Both the position numbers and the translations under genes were made by a program. DNA of 64,000 nucleotides, from NCBI GenBank assembly GCA_011390575.1, contig JAABSE010000003.1, forward strand, positions 37,922-101,921. The letters run 5' to 3'. The stretch comes from Sphingobacteriia bacterium (GTDB taxonomy: Bacteria > Bacteroidota > Bacteroidia > Bacteroidales > UBA7960). Below the pieces are notes generated by a model, which worked only from the letters and a program-made list of their open reading frames with translations, had not been told where the DNA came from and did not search any database. Position 1 is the stretch's first letter; every line of letters begins with the position of its first letter. Shown here piece by piece: positions 63,358 through 64,000 of the stretch.

Positions 63358-64000
63358 CTATTTAAACAATGAATAAACGATTAATGCTGTGGACAATAAG
63401 GTAAGATAAGGCCCCACATTCTCCATAATTCGCTGGGGCACTCTTTCACGTGGTTCGACGTAAATAATATCATTGGCCTGGATGATCATATCAGCATTCT
63501 GTACCCCTTCTATTGTAGAGAGGTCAATAAGAAATATTTGCGGGTTCCGTAGATCACCCCTGATAACTTTTACCTTGCTGGCACGTCCGTCGGCAATACC
63601 GCCGGCCAGAGCCAGTGCTTCAAAAATATTGGTATTGGTATTCTCCAGATACACGACAGAGGATGTCCCGCCCCTTCCACCGGGAAAAATGGTGACACGA
63701 TGATTGGTCACCCTGAGTTTTACAAAGGGTTGATTATAAAATTGCGAAAATTCCTCTTCCAGAAATTTTTCTGCTTCCCGCAGGGTCATGCCGCTGAGCT
63801 TTGTCCTTCCCAGCACAGGCAGTTTAACCAATCCGTCAAATTCGATGGTATAGTTTTGCTCCCCTCTCATTTGCTGGGTGAGGGGCGAAATGGGATCAAT
63901 CAATCTCTCCCCTTCGTTGGTATACAACCTGAAATACAACTCATCATTGGGTGCCAGGCGATACTCTTCCACCATGTGCTCATCAGGAAACTCAGCAAAT
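63358..64000 (-). CDS. Polysaccharide export outer-membrane protein, Wza-like (5' end off window)
   Basis: The reading frame is open from base 64000 (FAEFPDEHMVEEYRLAPNDEL), so the ORF-track ATG at 63975 is internal; signal and N-terminus lie outside. Visible: the polysaccharide export domain (YRLAPNDELYFRLY, YTIEFDGLVKLPVLGRTKLSGMTLREAEKFLEEEF) and one SLBB-type beta-grasp (ALAGGIADGRASKVKVIRGD). It ends with a hydrophobic tail (LSTALIVYSLFK). Four bases before the Wzc-like gene. Confidence 0.9.
   Translation of the reverse strand, partial: FAEFPDEHMVEEYRLAPNDELYFRLYTNEGERLIDPISPLTQQMRGEQNYTIEFDGLVKLPVLGRTKLSGMTLREAEKFLEEEFSQFYNQPFVKLRVTNHRVTIFPGGRGGTSSVVYLENTNTNIFEALALAGGIADGRASKVKVIRGDLRNPQIFLIDLSTIEGVQNADMIIQANDIIYVEPRERVPQRIMENVGPYLTLLSTALIVYSLFK

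Noticed and set aside
1-64000. tRNA genes, rRNA, CRISPR arrays, complete insertion sequences, prophage
   Set aside because: No cloverleaf, regular repeat-spacer pattern or transposase/integrase reading frame was found by eye in any gap.

Overview
The window looks like a chromosomal segment of a Bacteroidota bacterium, most likely of the Bacteroidales/Marinilabiliales type. Four things support this. Promoters have the TAnnTTTG -7 box typical of the phylum. Shine-Dalgarno sequences are almost absent. There are cargo proteins with type IX secretion (T9SS) C-terminal sorting domains and a T9SS plug-family protein (DUF5103). There is a complete Na+-translocating NADH:quinone reductase (NQR) operon. 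I see no rRNA, tRNA, CRISPR array, intact insertion sequence or prophage. Species assignment is not possible from the sequence alone.

Layout: 1-6.2 kb (mostly minus strand) holds a truncated degenerate-PP2C/LysM membrane protein, rsmA, a TPR protein, serS and the rplU-rpmA ribosomal operon. 6.3-9.4 kb has an EamA transporter, the rpsF-rpsR-rplI operon and a TrmH-type RNA methyltransferase. 9.5-18.3 kb is a respiratory block: bacteriohemerythrin, a small NqrM-like protein, apbE, a cation diffusion facilitator and nqrABCDEF. 18.4-22.6 kb contains the T9SS plug protein, a lone thiS, a GNAT acetyltransferase, a small membrane protein and an MscS channel. 23-28 kb is a two-gene sensory locus: a 1295-residue multi-PAS hybrid kinase and a REC-kinase. 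28-36.3 kb has two short-chain dehydrogenase-type genes and a three-gene trehalose operon. 36.6-43.7 kb encodes two large, partly paralogous T9SS cargo proteins. 43.8-49.7 kb has a membrane TPR-HTH regulator with a small ORF, a PQQ-type sugar dehydrogenase lipoprotein, msrB, a ferritin-like protein and panB. 49.8-55.3 kb is a second signalling cluster (REC, PAS kinase, REC-PAS-kinase-REC). 55.5-59.2 kb has an RluA-type pseudouridine synthase and a large exported HExxH/propeller/barrel protein. 59.2-64 kb is a minus-strand polysaccharide operon (Wza-like, Wzc-like, rfbC, WecA/MraY-like) running off the right edge.

How genes work together: ApbE and the NqrM-like protein are expected maturation factors for the NQR complex beside them. 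In the trehalose operon, OtsA makes trehalose-6-phosphate. The phosphatase domain fused to OtsA has lost its nucleophile and its Mg-binding aspartates, whereas the phosphatase domain fused to beta-phosphoglucomutase is intact. The GH65 phosphorylase together with beta-phosphoglucomutase would return trehalose to glucose-6-phosphate, so the operon encodes a synthesis-and-recovery cycle with the roles redistributed among fused domains. The polysaccharide genes give initiation (WecA-like), a sugar-nucleotide step (RfbC), length control/kinase (Wzc) and export (Wza).

Most interesting observations: the dead phosphatase domain in the trehalose synthase; a LOV-type PAS domain lacking its photoactive cysteine; a PP2C-like domain that has lost its metal-binding motifs and is fused to a LysM domain; a lone near-perfect Shine-Dalgarno in front of rplI, directly behind rpsR; and a foldable leader upstream of msrB. 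I found no system I could call wholly new. These are reinterpretations or candidate regulatory elements that can be tested.
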